Of a stretch of 64,000 nt of DNA, positions 62,121-64,000 are shown piece by piece; position 1 is the stretch's first letter; every line of letters starts with the position of its first letter. The notes under the pieces are model-generated. The model had not been told where the DNA came from and did no database searches. It saw only the letters and a program-made list of their open reading frames with translations. The translations under genes and the position numbers were made by a program. Origin of the DNA: Mycobacterium asiaticum. Lineage in GTDB: Bacteria > Actinomycetota > Actinomycetes > Mycobacteriales > Mycobacteriaceae. Location: positions 248,001-312,000 of the forward strand of contig NZ_LZMH01000069.1 of the NCBI RefSeq assembly GCF_001673635.1, read 5' to 3'.

Positions 62121-62726
62121 ATGACTGCCCAAGTCAGAACGTCTCTGCGCGAAGCGCAGCGGTTGCAAACGCGTCAGCGGTTGCTCGGCGCGGCGCTGGC
62201 CGAGTTTCAGCGGGCAGGAATGGCCGCCGCCGAAGTGAGCGCGATCATCAGCGCCGCCGGCGTCGCGCACGGCACGTTCTTCTTCCACTTCCCCACCAAA
62301 GAGCATGTCCTGCTCGAACTGGAGACTCGAGAAGAAGCGCGCATGGCCGCCGAACTGGCGCGCTTTGTGACGAAGCCTCATGACCTGGTTGCCGTGCTGA
62401 CCAAGGTGGCACGACTCGTCGTCGATCTCGAACAGCGGCTCGGCGGCCCGCTCTTCAGGGACTTCCTAGGTATCCATTTCTCCCCCACCCGCCCCGCGCG
62501 TGATGAGGAGTGGACCGACCACCCGCTGATTGTGCTGCTGGTCAACGAAATTCAGCGAGCGCGCGATCTCGGTGCAGTGCACGCTGATGTCGACCCGTTC
62601 TACAGCGCCGTCTTATTTCTGCTGGGCGTCTACGGTGCGCTGAGCACGACCCCGTCCGGCCACACACGCGAAGCGATGCTGGGTCAGCTCATCGCTACTG
62701 CCGTCCGGAGCCTGGAGCCTCGATGA
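62121..62726 (+). CDS. TetR family transcriptional regulator, copy 2
   Basis: A 201-residue TetR. The HTH region (LQTRQRLLGAALAEF, IISAAGVAHGTFFFHFPTKEHVL) is almost identical to copy 1, while the ligand domain is more diverged. ATG 62121 was chosen; an upstream frame from a TTG at 62082 would be encoded across its own promoter. It lies behind operator site 3, so it is likely autoregulated. The microprotein gene follows 31 bases on. Confidence 0.92.
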   Translation: MTAQVRTSLREAQRLQTRQRLLGAALAEFQRAGMAAAEVSAIISAAGVAHGTFFFHFPTKEHVLLELETREEARMAAELARFVTKPHDLVAVLTKVARLVVDLEQRLGGPLFRDFLGIHFSPTRPARDEEWTDHPLIVLLVNEIQRARDLGAVHADVDPFYSAVLFLLGVYGALSTTPSGHTREAMLGQLIATAVRSLEPR

Positions 62727-62757
62727 ATCCCGCAACCCGATAAGGAGATTGGCGTAT

Positions 62758-62862
62758 ATGGACATGGTCTGGGAGCTTTTGCGGTACGTCGCCGCTTGGG
62801 GCGGTACCGCTTTGATCATCTGGTTCTGGTACTGGATGTTCTCCAACATCGGAACGTTCTAA
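62758..62862 (+). CDS. 34-residue single-TM microprotein
   Basis: ATG 62758 follows AAGGAG at good spacing and encodes MDMVWELLRYVAAWGGTALI, continuing IWFWYWMFSNIGTF to a TAA at 62860. The central stretch (about 13-29) is a TM helix with an aromatic belt (WFWYW). The stop is four bases before the start of the NorD-like gene, so it is co-translated with it. Too short for automated calling. Function unknown; it may be a membrane subunit or anchor for the VWA protein or its client. Confidence 0.75.
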   Translation: MDMVWELLRYVAAWGGTALIIWFWYWMFSNIGTF

Positions 62863-62866
62863 GCAC

Positions 62867-64000
62867 GTGACCGAAGCGGCCGACACGTCGGCGATGTCGA
62901 TGGAGCGCAGTTGCGCCCTGACGGCGGTGGCGCTCAGTGACCGGCGCCGTGAAGGCGCCCGGTTGATGACCGGTGCCCAACGCAGCTTCGGCTTGAGCCC
63001 CGCCTTGAACATCGTGCTCGTCCCCTACCCGTCGTTCGCCCGCGACTGGACGCTACGGACACTGACGTGCGGGGTCGCTCTGCAATGCTCGCCGTCCAAA
63101 GATCGCCTCGCGCAATACAGGTTGACCGATCTGTCCGCCCGAGAACACCGCGCGCTGGTGATCATCGAGGCCGGCGTCGCCCTGGGCTGGATCGCCGCTA
63201 ATTGGCCAGGGTTGATGCCCGAGTTGCGCAGGGTGTTGCCCGACATCGAGGTCGGCGACCCAGACCTCGATGCGGCGGGGATGTTGGACCGGGCAATAGA
63301 AATGGCGCGTGCCGGACGGGCGCTCCCGGAGTATCCGCTGCTCGGCACGCTACCGCGCACCTATTCGAGTGCTCGCGGGTTGGCCAGTGCGATCAAGAGA
63401 TTCGGCCGCATGCCGTGGACCACAACTCAGAAACGTCATCCCCGCGCGCACTCCGTACCGGTCGGCGGGGACGGCGGCGTGCGCAATCCCAACCTGCCGC
63501 CGCCCAGTCGACCCGAGGACAACGATCTCGATATCAGTCCCGATCGCCGACAGGGCATTCCTTACCCCGAATGGAATGCGTGGACCAAGAGCTTCCTGAA
63601 GGACCACGTCGCGGTTCTCGAAGTCCCACCCGGGCCGCGCGCCGGTCAGCCGCAACCGCTCTCGGCGCATCTTCGCAAATGGTTCGAGGAACACACGCAC
63701 CGCGCGATGACCAATGGGCTCGAAGACGGATCCGACCTCGACGTCGACCAATACGTCCGCCACTACATCGACACCATGACCACCCAGACGAGCGAACCCA
63801 GAATATTTCGGGAACTCATGCCGAGCGGCCGCGACGTCACCACCGCGTTGTTACTCGACGGAAGTTCGTCATTGGGTGTGCACGGCGGGCGGATCTTCCG
63901 GCTGGAACTGGAATGCGCCGACGCGCTATCGCGCGCGATGACACTCGCACGCGAACGTCACGGCATCTTCGTGTTCACCGGAAACACCCGCCATCGCGTC
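62867..64000 (+). CDS. NorD-like von Willebrand factor A protein (3' end off window)
   Basis: At least 378 codons from GTG 62867, open to the window end. The N-terminal half is helical and charged; a linker rich in Pro and Asp lies near 200-240 (NLPPPSRPEDNDLDIS). The VWA domain begins near 323 with DVTTALLLDGSSSLG, a MIDAS DxSxS motif. NorD/CbbO-type VWA proteins work with a MoxR-type AAA+ ATPase (NorQ/CbbQ) to activate or metallate a client enzyme; such a partner would be expected just downstream. The start follows the microprotein stop by four bases. Confidence 0.8.
   Translation, partial: MTEAADTSAMSMERSCALTAVALSDRRREGARLMTGAQRSFGLSPALNIVLVPYPSFARDWTLRTLTCGVALQCSPSKDRLAQYRLTDLSAREHRALVIIEAGVALGWIAANWPGLMPELRRVLPDIEVGDPDLDAAGMLDRAIEMARAGRALPEYPLLGTLPRTYSSARGLASAIKRFGRMPWTTTQKRHPRAHSVPVGGDGGVRNPNLPPPSRPEDNDLDISPDRRQGIPYPEWNAWTKSFLKDHVAVLEVPPGPRAGQPQPLSAHLRKWFEEHTHRAMTNGLEDGSDLDVDQYVRHYIDTMTTQTSEPRIFRELMPSGRDVTTALLLDGSSSLGVHGGRIFRLELECADALSRAMTLARERHGIFVFTGNTRHRV

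Overview
The window is chromosomal DNA of a mycobacterium, most likely a non-tuberculous species. The DNA is GC-rich with tightly packed, ATGA-overlapping genes. Several blocks match the gene order I remember from M. tuberculosis: rpmG2 / tRNA-Met / tRNA-Thr / Rv0634c-like hydrolase / Rv0633c-like / echA3 / recC-recB-recD / Rv0625c-like, and later Rv0585c-like / Rv0584-like mannosidase / lpqN. Lipoboxes, P450s, FadD/FadE enzymes, mycofactocin-type SDRs and leaderless-type promoters fit the same genus. Locus tags were assigned from memory of the protein families, without a search.

1-8.1 kb: the 5' end of rpmG2 and two tRNA genes on the minus strand, then a plus-strand series (metallo-beta-lactamase hydrolase, membrane protein, EchA3). 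A molybdopterin oxidoreductase follows that has lost its [4Fe-4S] ligands, with a coupled small partner. A minus-strand nitroreductase - cyanate hydratase - patatin operon comes next. 8.2-16.5 kb: the recC-recB-recD operon. 16.5-31.4 kb: an orphan VapB-like antitoxin, a TVP38-type membrane protein, an HNH nuclease, two tandem methyltransferases, a pseudokinase-flippase fusion, a GH92 glycosidase, LpqN, a DDN-like protein, a secreted hydrolase and an FUSC exporter.

31.5-42 kb: a catabolic island. One eight-gene minus-strand operon (P450, two acyl-CoA dehydrogenases, two MaoC-fold subunits, a thiolase-fold aldolase, a DUF35 protein and a FadD17-like ligase) resembles the cholesterol side-chain igr operon, but its ChsH2 equivalent is split into separate genes. 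It is flanked by a CYP125-like P450 and a divergent second P450. The divergent promoter region holds an inverted repeat and a near-consensus promoter.

42-57 kb: mixed genes, including a transglutaminase-like protein, CspA with a 5'-UTR hairpin and a terminator, an amidase, a cyclase/NB-ARC/TPR/LuxR regulator, a lipoprotein, a PfkB kinase, an SDR without its catalytic tyrosine coupled to a SnoaL-like protein, a stand-alone LigD-type polymerase, and an SDR-FadD pair.

57.4-64 kb: the most notable regulatory unit. An SDR plus two DapB-like reductases, a six-TM membrane protein and a TetR gene each have a promoter carrying the same operator (TTGACYTNAGTCAG), 17 bp from the -10 box in all three. 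Two paralogous TetR regulators lie inside the unit. The second is followed by a 34-residue single-TM microprotein and a NorD-like VWA protein that runs off the window. I propose this as a candidate undescribed TetR-controlled system.
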